Shown: positions 47,301-59,700 of the stretch, in pieces | Layout: the number at the start of each line of letters is the position of its first letter | Numbering within the stretch: the first letter of the stretch is position 1 | DNA from: Straminergon stramineum | Taxonomy: Eukaryota > Streptophyta > Bryopsida > Hypnales > Calliergonaceae | Direction of reading: 5' to 3' | Assembly: GCA_963920665.1 (NCBI GenBank) | Contig: OY987263.1 | Coordinates: forward strand, 40,335,218 to 40,399,217 | Length of the DNA stretch: 64,000 nt | Position numbers and translations under genes: made by a program | Notes under the pieces: generated by a model | The model's database searches: none | The model's input: only the letters and a program-made list of their open reading frames with translations | What the model was told of the DNA's origin: nothing

Positions 47301-49070
47301 TCATGCTCCCAATCCTTGTACTGCTCCAGAGTCTGAGTAAGGTCTGCAAGAGGGATTCGCAACTGACGATGGAACAAGTTCCTTAAAGCTTCCACCTGCT
47401 TGGTCTTTGCCTGTAAGAAACTTTAATTTAGAACGAGGAATAATTATCAGAAAAGAGTGAACGCAGGAAACATCAAAGCACGAAGTAAACGATAATCATG
47501 AGCAAGTTGCAAAGCACAGTTTGCAGATCGAGTCGCTATAGCATCTTCTGCATAAATCAAGATCTGTGACTGCACAACTGAGGTCAGAAACCCAATTGCC
47601 AGTTTAAATACCAAACCCATGATAGCACAAGATAAATGGATGACGCAATACCTCAGGACTAGCTTCTGCCATACTCAGCAGCAGAGCTGCTTCATAATCA
47701 CGGAAGGCTTCCCAAACCTTCCCCCCTTCGGTAAAATGCAGCCCCGTCGACGTCAATGCCCGCTCAAAGAGTGACCTCATTTTGGCAATTCCTGCCTGGG
47801 TGCAGTCAGCAACATCGGAATCGCGTTCTTCCACAAATTCAAGATAATGTAGCCACAGAGGTACGGACTGCAACAGAGAAATACGAATAAATAGAATGCT
47901 CGTTTACAGATGAAAACAAAACATATGACCATTTCTGCGTACCAGTATCAACTACCATATGAAATACCATATTCCTGCACAGAAGAAAAGAAGCCTCCAA
48001 TCTGCTAACCACTGGTGAACACTTTCAATAGGCTGATAACGTGTTGTTAATACCCAACCAAGCCATAAAGCATGATTTTCCAGAAATGGAATGACACACA
48101 TATTGCAGTACAAACTCACATAAACCAAGCAAAACCAAGCATTCCTACCACGCCCAGGTTCAAGTCCGAAATCTCCAATAAAAGAAAGCAGGTTAGATGA
48201 ACTTACTAAATATTCTTGAACACCACGCTCATACAAAGCCTCCACAGCCGGCACCCCTGCATGGCTGGAATTACACAAAGGCAACAAAACGGGAAGACAA
48301 GTGGGGACCATGAGACATATCCCACAATTCAGCTGGTAGATAACAAACTACCCACCCCACCCAGCCCACCCCACCACCACCACAATTGATGGAGATATTG
48401 AATCGATAATCAATCATTGATACACACAAGTAACCCTAGCACAAAAAGAGTCGTACCAATAGATCTTACTTTACAATTACGAGACCACATTCTATGATCT
48501 CTTGATAGAAAATGCATGAACTTGAGAGTAGGATATATATTCGTTAGTATTTCGCGTTAGATTTTTGAGGTACCTGGTTGCTAATCGCGACTCATCTTCA
48601 CACCATTCCAGCCACATGTTAGGAGTCAAAGGAAAGACTGCATTCATCGTTTCCCGGGCTACACGAAGCTTCTCCAACTCTGCAGCCTGTCGAAGTGCGT
48701 CTATGTACTGCACCCAAGAAGACGTCAGCCCTGTCACAAATGCAGATGATGAAGGATTCGTACGATAGAACGCACCGAATCCCATAGACTCGAATCTCAT
48801 CAATTGACGGAACAGAGTTAACGACTTATTGATGTAAAAACTCACGAAACGCAGGGACGAGACACAGAGGAGAAAAGCAGAGAGAAAGGGAAGGAATGGT
48901 ACATTGACGTGATCCTCGTAGGAATTCGAAGCACTGACGCGGGCGTGAAGCCCTTGCAGGCGAAGGGCCGCGGTTTGATCGTCCTCGTCCTCTTCATCGG
49001 AATCAGAGGCCGAGAGAGAGCCCGGGGAACGATCAGAGTCGACCAGAAGGTCATCGTCGGAGATCGTCAT
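41301..49070 (-). CDS. SART3: SART3/Prp24-like U4/U6 snRNP recycling factor
   Basis: Eighteen coding exons: 49070-48903, 48707-48574, 48264-48207, 47867-47652, 47410-47135, 46632-46498, 46196-46071, 45086-45042, 44582-44472, 44188-44043, 43914-43791, 43570-43496, 43329-43017, 42811-42687, 42478-42386, 42225-42048, 41926-41876, 41512-41301. All are GT-AG and in phase; 861 residues. Order: acidic N terminus (1-35), HAT repeats (about 57-515; motifs such as MWLEWCEDE, ALYERGVQEY, VWLKYTHYLD), a charged linker with a GRKRG/KRQK nuclear-localisation-type stretch, one RRM (about 675-750; RNP1 GLAYVDF), an RGG-rich tail, and the C-terminal SNTDFRKMF motif, the conserved Prp24/SART3 end that contacts the LSm ring. 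The family re-anneals U4 and U6 RNAs. Start: the only ATG at the head of the acidic region. Exon 8 is only 45 nt. Intron 7 holds a TTAA element. Confidence 0.95.
45287..45872. mobile_element. TTAA-flanked element in SART3 intron 7
   Basis: The left end is TTAA CCCCTTACGGACC. The right end is GTTCCTTAAAGGG TTAA, an imperfect inverse. 586 bp, wholly inside the intron between the exons at 45042-45086 and 46071-46196. No transposase frame. Degenerate termini imply an old insertion tolerated by splicing. Confidence 0.65.
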
Positions 49071-50762
49071 AGCTAACAATGCAACTACAATGGCAAGAAA
49101 CAGAGAAAAGCAGTCCTGGAGGACAAATTGTCACTGATCCCGTTAAATTGAAGGCAGGGAGATTTCGTTGCAATCAGCGCTCAAGCACTTGTCACACAGT
49201 AATTACCAATCCTACTCAAACCCTAATTAGGTCACCACACTAGCATCACTCAGCACTTCCGATTGCTCTTGCTCTTCAAAAACAAAACAGCACTCATCCG
49301 ATTGATTCTCAAAACGAACAGTCACTGCAATGCCACCTTCCTCGAGCTACTTCTAAAATGCAAGCTTCACGATTCGGTCGAGTGACTGAAACCGTGCAAT
49401 CGAGAGCTTGCTCGTGTTGATGTAGCGGAATTCGACTACTTTCATTGAGACCGCGGTCTCAATTTCCTGGACAAATATGAAGGTCGAGTACTTCCCTCTT
49501 ACAGACTAAGATTTAGGATTCAGACATCGTCTCCCACGCGCCCGAGGACTTGCATTGTAAGCGTGCTGCAATGGCAATTGCGACTTTGAAAATTTGTGAA
49601 ACGAGAGCAGAGAGCTTCGAAGATTGTGAGCTTCCTAAACCCTAAAGGACTAGGAAGTGGCAACCAAGCCTTGGAAAGTAGTAACAAAGAATTTTATTTT
49701 CTTATAACCGTGGCTTTGGTTGCCCCCCAAAACACCACTTTTTGCTATTGTGCCTATTTACTACGGAGTATTAGAATGATTAAACTTTCATAAGTTCTTG
49801 TTTGCAAATGAAAGGAGGTTCCAACACAATAAAGAATGGGACATTTGGATGCCATATGCAAAATTTATGAAGGATCAAAATTTTTTGTTAGACATTATGA
49901 AATCATTACTTCTACATATGTATGTAAGTTGATAATGATTTTGGAAATATACACAACATGATGGTGGTGGTTTGGGATCAATGGTGCACTTGGTTTGCCA
50001 ACCTTATAGGACACCCATGCCAATTTTATTGGCATTTAGCCCTTACTATTGTCTTTGGTGGTCAGGGCTAACATTGCCTACCAAATAATTAATTGAAGTT
50101 GGAAAAAGTGATTTGGGAGATGCTTAAAAATAAAAAGATTTTTTTTCCAATATTTTTTAATTTTTGGTTGACCTCAACTATTGGGTATAGCAAAGGTCTA
50201 GCATTTTTACCCTTACAAAAGTTCTAGAGAGCCCAATTGTAATGGCAAAATGCTTTTTTGTTCTGAATTGGACATAAAAGGTACATGACTTGAATAAAGA
50301 CTTGAAGTAAGGTAAACTACCCTATTCATGTCCCAATTTAGTTGCCACTCTATTTGTGTCACTATAAATTAGTGATGTATATATATTTTTCAAGTTTGAA
50401 AATGTGCATTGCTAGGGTAAGGGACACAAGGTTGCACAAATAGGGACGGCTTACCTTTTACAACAATGACAAAAGTTTATATTAATATTGAGTATGATCC
50501 AATGATTTTTGGCACTCCAAATTTGGATCACTATTGCAACTACCTTAAAAACTACAAATTGGTCATGTATTCTATATGTATGCTATTGTATTTGAATATG
50601 ATAAAGTTTAGATCTTATATGACATCCAATTAAAAGATGCTAATTGTGGAGTTTTCAATCCAATGGTGTATGTCTTACTATACTTTTGCACACAATTCAT
50701 TTTCTAGGAATCAAATATGGTACCACATATATTGTATAGGATTCTCTACAAACCTTTGAAGG
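49071..50762. other. SART3 promoter region then AT-rich intergenic
   Basis: 49071-49660 is GC-richer and C/T-rich, probably promoter and 5' leader of SART3 (minus). Beyond 49660 the sequence is AT-rich with no recognised gene. Confidence 0.45.
49218..49226 (+). promoter_or_regulatory. telo box upstream of SART3
   Basis: AAACCCTAA, about 150 bp upstream of the SART3 start. A second AAACCCTAA lies at 49637-49645. Telo boxes are enriched in promoters of growth-linked housekeeping genes in plants. Confidence 0.45.
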
Positions 50763-51335
50763 TTAACCCCTAAAGGACAATTGTCCGTTGAACGGACAAT
50801 TGAAATCCAGGTAGGTTCCTATGAAGTCAATTTTGGTTGGATGTTCACAAATTTTTGACACAAGGTGTAAACATGTACCCCCTAAGTGGGAATATAATTT
50901 TTTTTTCGATCAGATGCCCGGATCAAAAGTTATGCTGCCTCGAACTTTTTTTTTAATCGGGCAGCTTTTGCAAAATTCCTCCTTTACTTCTGAAATTTTA
51001 CAGGTATGTAATTTAAATGATTTCAGATACAAGTGTAAAAAAAAATAATCATGTATAGTGTAAAAATCTCACTTTTACAGGAGTTAAAGTCTGCTGGCCC
51101 TGTCAGGCAGGGTCAAAAAAAACTTTTTCTTCTAACTTCGAACGTTATAATCTTTCAATCCGTGCGGTCAAAGTTTCTGAAATTTTTTCCACATGTTCCC
51201 ATAGTAGTCTAGTACAAATTTGTACGGTTAAATTTTGAAAAAAAACATTTTTTTTTCATTTTTTTCTTACTGTTCTAAGAAGTGGCAGATTTTCACAGTT
51301 TGTCTCCAAAATGTGCCTCGTCCTTTAGGGGTTAA
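50763..51335. mobile_element. TTAA-flanked element, perfect TTAA on both sides
   Basis: The left end is TTAA CCCCTAAAGGAC and the right end is GTCCTTTAGGGG TTAA: perfect 12-bp inverted termini. 573 bp. Next to the left end is a perfect hairpin CAATTGTCCGTT-g-AACGGACAATTG. The interior matches 36654-37434 in inverse orientation. Best-preserved member of the family here. Confidence 0.8.
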
Positions 51336-51903
51336 ACTAATAAACAACATTTGTATCGAAAAAAAGATATTGATACTTCATTTGCAAAATTCAACTTTAT
51401 AATTTTGAAGATTACATTTTGTATGCTACTAAATCATTGTAGTAAAATTTTCAAATTTCAAAATTTAGCGTGACTCTCTAGTTTTACCGACTATGTTTAT
51501 TAGGATCTTCCTCTTTAACTAGTATCGATATCTTTTTATCTACGTACATAGTTGGTAGAAACATTCATGAAGAGTGAAAACTTATATTGGACTATTTTTT
51601 AATCAATTAGTGAAGATTACACTAAATATCGTTATAATTTAGTGAGGAATGAAAAGATCATTCATCCTCCTCGCACCCCCGAGAAGAGAAACGTTCATCC
51701 ATCCCGACTCCCTCATGAGGAATGACCATTTCACCATCGCCATTGCACTGAAGGCCAAGTGCCATCCGCCATAGCCACTGGCGGTCTCCTTCTCCTTCGC
51801 AATTGACAAACCCATTGGCTTCTCGATCTGATGCTAGACGAAGAATCGTCCTGCAATTTTTATTTTTCATTTTGACGTCGAGTGGAGTAAAAGTTCGGAG
51901 ACT
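51336..51903. other. upstream region of the gamma carbonic anhydrase gene
   Basis: AT-rich to 51655, then GC-richer sequence that probably contains the promoter and 5' leader. The minus-strand frame at 51658-51987 overlaps the first exon and has no recognisable domain. Confidence 0.4.
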
Positions 51904-54780
51904 ATGGCTGCTCGAGCATTGTACACCGTAGGGTTTTGGATTCGGGAGACGGGTCAGGCGTTGGATCGCGCCGGATGCAGGTTGCAAGGAAGTTTCTACT
52001 TCCGGGAGGAATGTGAGTGCTTGTTCTTAACTCGATTTGTTTCAATGCGAGTTCGCAAGATGAGACAGAACAGCAATGGTGTTAGGTTATGGTGTCGCTG
52101 TCTGTGCGATGCTCTCTAGATCGAGTTCGATCCGAGATCGGTATCAGATTAGGTAGACGTGATTTTTTGTGGTTGCATTCTTGTGATTTTGTCGAAATTG
52201 GATTGACTCGAGCATCGGACGGATTGGCAGTATTTGGCTATTGGTATTGAAGAGTTTCGAAGAATTCATCAATTACAACGTCTGGTAGTTTTTCTCCTTA
52301 ATTGGCATGTGCAAGCGCAATGAAAACATTAATGCGGGGATTAAGGTGAACTGACCTAAAAGCCACTTTAATGCTGAACATAGATACCATTATTACAATG
52401 CTTATATCTTTTAGATCAATTCTTGTTGGCAAACCCAATAGAATTCCACCGCACCAGAGACTGTAGTAATTGGATACCGTATGCAAATCTTTAAGTGTTC
52501 GAAGTTTTATCCGTAGTTGACCTAAAAGTGACATCAGTGTGATGCTGAAGTGGTGTACATTCTCAAGTGAATATTTGCTCGTGGTATTGAATTTTGGAGC
52601 GTCACTCTTAGGTAGTTGTTGCAATAAGGTGTCTCTTCGTTACTTGATCATGATTTCGAGTTTGTTGTGCAAAGTTTGAAGCTCAACAGGGAATTGCAAC
52701 ACCATTTTTAGCGCTCTCAAGTACGCAAAGAAATGTGATTATTTTAGGACGACAATTCCTCACTCTTCCATTCCTTTTCCCCTAATATTCTGCAGCCGAG
52801 TAGTGTCTCTTTCACAGAGAGTTACAGAATGGGACTACTGTCCTCTGGAACTGTCATTATTGACGTTCATAGGTTCCTTGATGGAAACTTTATTTTTTTT
52901 CGTTGTATGTCAGGTTCGGGATGAGAGGTCTAGCTTGATAATTTCATGATGGAGCTGTAGTTGTATGATTAAGGGACGTGGTTCCTCCGCTAGTATTGGA
53001 ATTTCGCCAACTTATATTCATGTGTTGTTCGTTGTTTGTGAACAGTGTCGAGACATCGGCCGTTGATGAACCTTTTTGATAAAAAACTCAATGTTGCCGG
53101 AGACGCGTTTGTTGCCCCGAGTGCGTCACTTGTAGGTGATGTCCAAGTTGGATCCAAGTCCTCTATTTGGTATGGCTGTGTACTCAGGGGTAAGTGACGC
53201 TGATTCTGTATGGAAGTTGGAATTGTCGGAAGTCAGTTCTGGAAATGTGGAAGAAAGATTTAAATGAGAAGTCATCTTATCTAATTTTTGCACTTGATGG
53301 CTATCTACATGAATGTTTTTGGTTATTTTCTGTGCTATTCTGGATTTACTACAGAGGGCTGGGCGCTTGCATCAATAGACCAGAAGACCGAATCTAAAAG
53401 TGAAATTTGATTTGTGATTGAGCTGTGTTTGGGTTTTGTTAAATTTGTGGCAGGGGATACAAATAGCATAAGAATCGGCTCCGAGTCAAACATTCAAGAT
53501 CACTCTCTCGTGACTGTTGGTGGTTCTCGCTTTAGTAGTGGCAATTCCCCTACTGTAATTGGCAACAGGGTGACTATAGGTGAGTGGGCGCGTCACTGAT
53601 GGAGAATGTGGGAACAGGGTGTTTTCAATGGTCAATCATGCAAGGATACTCTTAAGAAGATTGTCTTCCGGAGACATCCTCGTCCTCTTACTGGTGGTAT
53701 GCCGGAGATTTGCAAATTTTGCCTTACATAGTGTTCAGAGATGGAGAGTGGCCGAGGGAATTCACGATGCTTATAGTGTTTATTCGGGGAGGGTGCAGGG
53801 CATGGCGCAGTCATTCATTCCTGCACTGTGGAGGACGAGGCATTTGTGGGTATGGGTGCCACTCTTCTAGATGGCGTGGTCGTAGAGCAAGGTGCATTTG
53901 TTGCTGCAGGAGCCATGGTCACTGAAAACACCCGCATTCCTGCTGGCCAGGTCTTACTCTCTTTCCTATAACAGTTTTTCAAGTTGTTGCCATTAAAGTA
54001 GAGGATACTACTCGTGTCACATTAACATGTAGAAGTGAAATTTTATTGGGAGATCAGAATAGAGTTGTGGGAAAAGGACTCTGGGTACTAGGAGAGCCTA
54101 ACTCTTTGAGATCAATTTTTTTTTATCAGAATGTAATAATTTCTTATCAAAGTGGGTGGTTGTAGACTTCTATAGGTGACAGTAGACAGCCTCATTTCCA
54201 TTCAAAGATCAGTGCCATAGACACCTAGCTAAGTCATGGTCACACCACTTACTACCGTAGTATAGCCTATCAATTTTATAAATAGATGACTTGGTGTTGG
54301 TAACAAGGGTCAGTAAAGGAGACGGAATCAGGTCCTAACGGTTTTAGTATCCTCTTCCTTACCCGAGCTTGTGCCTGTGCACGTTCAGTCCCTAGTTTCA
54401 CACTATTCAATGGCTTTTGCACATTGTTTTCTCACAGAGGTCAATGTATTCTATGTGCAATCATCACACGGCTGCTCATTCTATTTATGGCAGCATTCAA
54501 TCTCTAGAAGTCTCAGTTGCAAATGAAGATGATTTTTGTTTATTCTCTTAAATTTTTAGTGAGTTATTGGCAGGTCTGGGCTGGAAATCCAGCGAAGTTC
54601 TTGCGAACGCTGAAGGGCGACGAAGGTGCGTTCATCCCCAGGTCTGCCGACTATTACTCGGAACTGGGAGCAGCCCATGCCGAGGCTAATACTAAGAGCT
54701 TCCACGATTTGACTACCGTCCATGTGAAAAGCGAAGAACCGTGTCCAGAGTTGACTGCGGAGACTGCCCCGGCTGCCTAG
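51904..54780 (+). CDS. mitochondrial gamma carbonic anhydrase (complex I), first Zn-His replaced
   Basis: Five exons: 51904-52012, 53046-53189, 53454-53579, 53799-53950, 54574-54780; GT-AG, phases agree; 245 residues. The N terminus (VGFWIRETGQALDRAGCRLQG) is that of plant gamma-CA1/2, not the CAL branch. The rest is a left-handed beta-helix of hexapeptide repeats. In plants these trimers form a matrix-facing domain of complex I and are needed for its assembly. RGD (84-86) and NIQD (97-100) are present. Zinc ligands by alignment: His128 and His133 (GHGAVIH) are kept, but the first is Thr105 (SLVTV instead of SLVHV), while an extra His appears at 101 (QDHS). Zinc binding and enzymatic activity are therefore doubtful; a structural role remains likely. 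Intron 1 is about 1.0 kb. Intron 4 contains a SINE-like repeat. Confidence 0.95.
54079..54345. repeat. SINE-like dispersed repeat, copy in gamma-CA intron 4
   Basis: Colinear with 20968-21205: GGGTAC, TCAATTTTTTTTT, AATTTCTTATC, CATTCAAAGATCAGTG, AAGTCATGGTCACACCACTT, GTTGGTAACAAGGGTCAG, GAGACGGAATCAGGTCC. On the minus strand it begins with a GGACCTGATTCC that resembles a tRNA-type B box and ends in an A-rich block, a layout typical of SINEs. Confidence 0.55.
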
Positions 54781-56799
54781 TCAGCTTATTCATTAGCATG
54801 GTATTATCAGTGGTTAATCAAACCATGGGTAGAAGAAATTGATTCGTGTCTTTTCAGGCATTCATAATTGATGTTGCTATATGGGGTATTACCCTTCACA
54901 TATTGGTTATGCCAACAGGCATGGTCATACAATTCACCGAAGTTCTGAATGAAAGCATGATGTTCTTGCATATTTTTTCACTTCTTCAACTGCATTGCTA
55001 AGGGCTTCACTGTTTATTGCCCAGGACCACAAGGGAAGGGGTGGTGACTTTGAATCGACAAAGCTACCTATACAGTGAATGTGAGGAAGCTTTCGGTTGG
55101 AACTAAGCTAGCTTAAAAAGCAAGTCCGTGTCACAGGGACTAAGCTTCTGAAGCTCTTTGTTTCCAACAGTGGACTCGAAAACAAGCTTTGAATGTAGAC
55201 GAGGTTGTCTATTCTCACTTGCAGTGGCTCCCACTTTGATAAGAAATCACACAGCGATAAAAACTTGGTCTAAAACAGGTGTGGCTCTTGCACCCAATAT
55301 TTCCCCAAAATCAATTATGTATGTTAAAATGCGTAGGAGTGACCAAGTGTTTAACCTTTAAATACCGAAGGCACCATATCTTGGTGTCAAGGAAACTGAG
55401 ATAAAACTGATGCCAATGGGAAGGTACTTTTCTGGAATTTGTTCAACTGGAGTGGAGTGCAGTAAGTCTAGTATCATGAGTAACTTGAATTTTTTGCTTA
55501 GCAATTTCCATTCATTTTTAAGAGCTGCTCGAATGCAACCGTGCTTGTTGTGCAAGCTCGACATCCTATCAGGTTTTGCCACGTCGTTGGGCAGTGGGTT
55601 CCCATGTAGGGTCCAGCACCTCTTGAGAAAACCCAATATCCCCAACATCAAGTTTCCTGCAATGGCCTGAAATTTGGCTCTTGTTCCACCAATTAGATGA
55701 GAGTATTGTTGCAAGTGATGTAGAGAGCAGGTACTTGGAAGTGGGAACGCACTTGGAAACTTGATAGTCGGCCACAAATCTTATAAAAACCAATATTGAG
55801 GTGGGCAGTTAAGGAGCTAATCACTGAAGAATTGACTAAGAAGAAAATTCTCTCATGTACTTTTGCACTAATTCAAGTACATGTCTGTGAGCTTATGTAC
55901 AAGACTTTCACCGTTGAGTTTTTTTGCTTTACAGCACAATTTTTGTCAAACACATGAAGCTGAAATATTTCTCTTACAATGGTAGACACCAGTTGAGTAT
56001 TTCCATTGCAAAATCATTTAAAGTTTTGATTTGTTTGGCAACTGATTGATTTCAATGAAGGCAAAGGAAACCTACAGGCTCCTATTTTTTTCAATACCAT
56101 TTTTCAAGGTTTACCACCACCATTGGTATTTGAAGAAGTGGGCAGGTGAAAAAAATTATAAGAAAAGGGAACAGGTCCGCATTCAAACCTCTGATTGTGC
56201 TGATTCTTTTCGCAAGTCAAACTTTGAGACTTGGCTTCAAAGATCCTACAGTTACATTTCAGTTTTCTGTGCTTCAATTCCACTTAGATTCAGTTTTCTG
56301 AAATGTAAAAAATGCACACCTGAAACACCAAAACAGGGCTTGGGCAATTAGTGGTTAAAGTACCCTCTACCTTAGGACTGTTACAGCATCCAGTAGATAC
56401 AAACTTCTAAGAAAAAAGAACTTAAAAACTGGTCATAAATGCAGAATATGGAGACACTGATCATGTTCTCCTACATTCTTTACAGAGGACAGTCAAGGTC
56501 GGGACCATGACGGTCATAACACCCAGAGGTTTCCAAGCTCACCCAAGTAAAGTCTCTAAGCCCCCGCCATGTCCAGGAAGAGCCGCTAAAGTAAGTGAAA
56601 CTTTGGGCTCGTGATCTTGAACAAGCGCTTAACCCGATAAGCAAAGTAGTCACCAAAACTGCTCTCATTATTGGACCAATAGGTACATTCGTGGTTTCTT
56701 TAGTGAACAATGAAGTCAATCATCGACCACTTTTCAGCCTCAGCGTCCTTCAAGCGTCCTTAATTAGAAAAAAACTGAATTAATTCCTGGAGTCCAAGT
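54781..56799. other. intergenic between convergent gamma-CA and ARP9 genes
   Basis: The two genes point toward each other across this 2-kb stretch, so it holds both 3' UTRs. A minus-strand open frame at 55358-55777 has no recognisable domain. 56643-56725 is a dispersed repeat matching 25146-25240. Confidence 0.45.
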
Positions 56800-59700
56800 C
56801 TAATCTAACATGGCATTATACCAAAATGCTTGAGCCTGAAGGGTATTAGAGTCCCTATACTTCCGGCCACTGCCAACCATGACCATGCCATCCAACCAAT
56901 CTTCGTACTGCACCCAAGAGTCACGTCCGAAGTCCAAAACAGCAAGAACCTAACCAGACCATGAGCATTGCGAATGCATTAGTAAAGAGCTGTAAATCAT
57001 TTCATCATAGTGAACATAGACAACAGACATACAGGAAGTACACTTTAAACAAAAGACTAATGCTCCGTTCAGAATTAGTGTACGCCTGACTGAAATCACA
57101 GAGGTGACACCATCAAACTAAGACGGCTTAAAATACTTACCGCACCACCTTTCCACGTTATATTCATTGGATCCATTCGATTAGGAAGGACCTGCCAAAT
57201 AATATGAGACGTTGAGAAAATCCACAAAATAAGAAAATATATCCAGAAGATCGTTCAGAAAGTACGTAATGAATTCAGGAGCCTTGCGGACAGATGACCA
57301 TCCAACGTCATGGAATCCGTATAAGATTGCATACCTCCACAGTGTCCACAGCTTCATCCACAGGTATGGCATGCAGAACCCTGTAAAATTTGCCAGGACC
57401 TTAAGAGATTAGTCAGTAGATCAACTTGTCTTGATGTTAATATCCATCATACAAAGTCAAAAAATGCAATACCCATAGACACAACGCAAAGTTGCATAAA
57501 ATACGGCCTTCCTGGGCGAAATGTACCTATCCTCAACAGCATCCACCAGCCCTTTAGTTAATCCAACGCCACCAACCTAACAAAGGCGAATAAAGAAGAG
57601 ATTTCAGATTTTCAGTAAGGCTACATAGAACTCGGGTCATTCGGAATGATTCACAAAGCTTCTGCAATTAAAAGAATATGCTCCAATGTACAAGCCTATA
57701 CACAGTCCAGGTGATTGGAAACTACAGCACAGATTTAGAGCTGTAATAAATATGATAACTGAGAAAGGAAAATAGAATGATAATTCAAGAGAAACCAACC
57801 AGCTGGATACTTGCAAACAACTTCTTCTGAAGATCCACGCGTCCTGTAATCTCAGAAGGAGCGAGTGTTATTGACGAAAGTACACAAATGGGCAACTAAA
57901 TTATAGGAAAAGTTATTTTTTTGCTTCACGGAACATACGGAACATACGGCTGGATATAGGCAGCGAACACGAATTCAAACTAAATTGCACGCGCAAGCCT
58001 CACCTAACGACAATATACTTTTGACAATAGCTTGCGCAAGACCACTTGAAATTTCCTCCACCTCTTTCTTCTCTTTGTCTTCAAAGTCGTACGGGTCAGA
58101 ATCGTTATTGATAGAATTTCCATTAAGACTTCCATTGGTTAGTCCTGTTTCATTGGTCTCCAGGCGTCGACCAGCTTCAGAAAAAGTATCGTCTGTATTA
58201 TCTTCGTGGTCTATCTGAAACCTGCAATAGGAGCACCATCATCTAGAGCATGAGCACTCTCAGGTTTCGACTGAAAACAGGTTACTGCATTTAAGAAATT
58301 GAGAATAAATAGTAAAGAATAAGGGTCAGTGCAGACAGCCGACAAAAAATAAAATAAAGTCAGCTATGCAGATGTTAAGAAAATCAGAAAGACAGACCAG
58401 GGTCGAGAAAGGGGCGAAAACTCCTCCAATGAAAGAAGGGACGGGTAAAACAGCCCCATGGGTGGAACCTGCAATATGGAAACAACTGGGTTACTCAATC
58501 GCAGCAGATGATAGCATGGCAAATTGCTATCCTAGTCGAACAAAGCCAAAACTTGGTAAATCAGAGTAGTACCACACGAAGGTAACAAAGAGCAAGGGGA
58601 AGTGATTTGGTACGCACGTTCAGAGAAGACAATAAAATCGTGTACACTCGAGTTGGCTCGCCTGCCATGCGGCACCGGACATCAACTGTAGTGTGCTGCT
58701 CACCGTCCTGAAAACATTAGAGTCTAACAAGGTGAGCTCAGACACTGCCACAATCTTTCATCTTTCATAGACAATATTCTGACAAGAGAGGCATAAAACG
58801 TCCTACTTGGCGTTGGAGGCTACTGTAGAAAGAGCATAAAAATGAAGGCAAGTGTTTACAAAAAGCACGCAGTGAGTCTCCTTCAGCTTCTCGAGAGTTT
58901 GAAAGTCCAATGGATCACGCAACAGATCAGTGTCAGCAATAGGCCATGTCTTCTTTCGTCGTTGGATCCACAATAAACATCTAGTGATATCCTGCATCAA
59001 AATAATGAGCATAAAAACAATCATCAAATACAAAAAATTGCACAGGCTAATACCCGCACCTGCACAAATTTCAAACGGAATGGAGAAGAACAGCATGAAG
59101 AAACAAGCATAGTTACTACAGATGCTAAAGATGGGCAAACAAGAATCAATAATAGAAATACATAAAGGAGTAATACAATCCAAATAAAAGGCACGTACAT
59201 CTCCACCATAAGGCAGCAAAAAACGTGTTGATGGAATAGCAACCCCTTCCTGTGCAACCAAATGGAATCTTAACTTAAATTGCAGTTTCTTAAAAGCCAA
59301 GGTCAAAGAGCCAACTCACAAATATCCTGTTCTTGAAAAATCATTCGATCAGTTTAAATCCACAAGGTTCATAGACTGTATATGTTCACCCAAACTCAGG
59401 ATTTCCAATGTCTATTAGCAGTTTTTTCAATGTACATTACGCAGATTATCCCAAAAATCTGGCCACAATATATTGCCACATGAGATTCCGCAAAGGAGGT
59501 CTCCAGACCATTCGCCGTTCGTGATGAAACACTCTAACTTTAGAAATGTTATTTTAATTATCACAACCAGTTGGTAAGGTAAAATGTCAGATATTTGAGG
59601 TTTTAAGGTCGGCATACCTCAACACACATGCCTGAAATAACTTGTGAACCCATATTTACGATGCAACCTGATGAGAATCCATTCCCGAAAGTAGCCGCCA

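Noticed and set aside
47465..47565. Possible extra SART3 exon with an open frame (SQILIYAEDAIATRSANCAL)
   Set aside because: Joining the flanking exons directly gives EASPE-AKTKQVEALRNLFHRQ, which matches the family. The extra block has no good donor.
48250..48256. Alternative SART3 exon 3 acceptor CATGCAG|GGGTGCC
   Set aside because: It puts the exon out of phase and creates a stop. AATTCCAG|CCATGC keeps the frame.
51658..51987. 109-codon minus-strand ORF overlapping gamma-CA exon 1
   Set aside because: Shadow of the leader and first exon of a firmly modelled gene, with no domain.
55358..55777. 139-codon minus-strand ORF between gamma-CA and ARP9
   Set aside because: The reading frame starts without ATG, has no recognised domain, and lies where two convergent 3' UTRs are expected.
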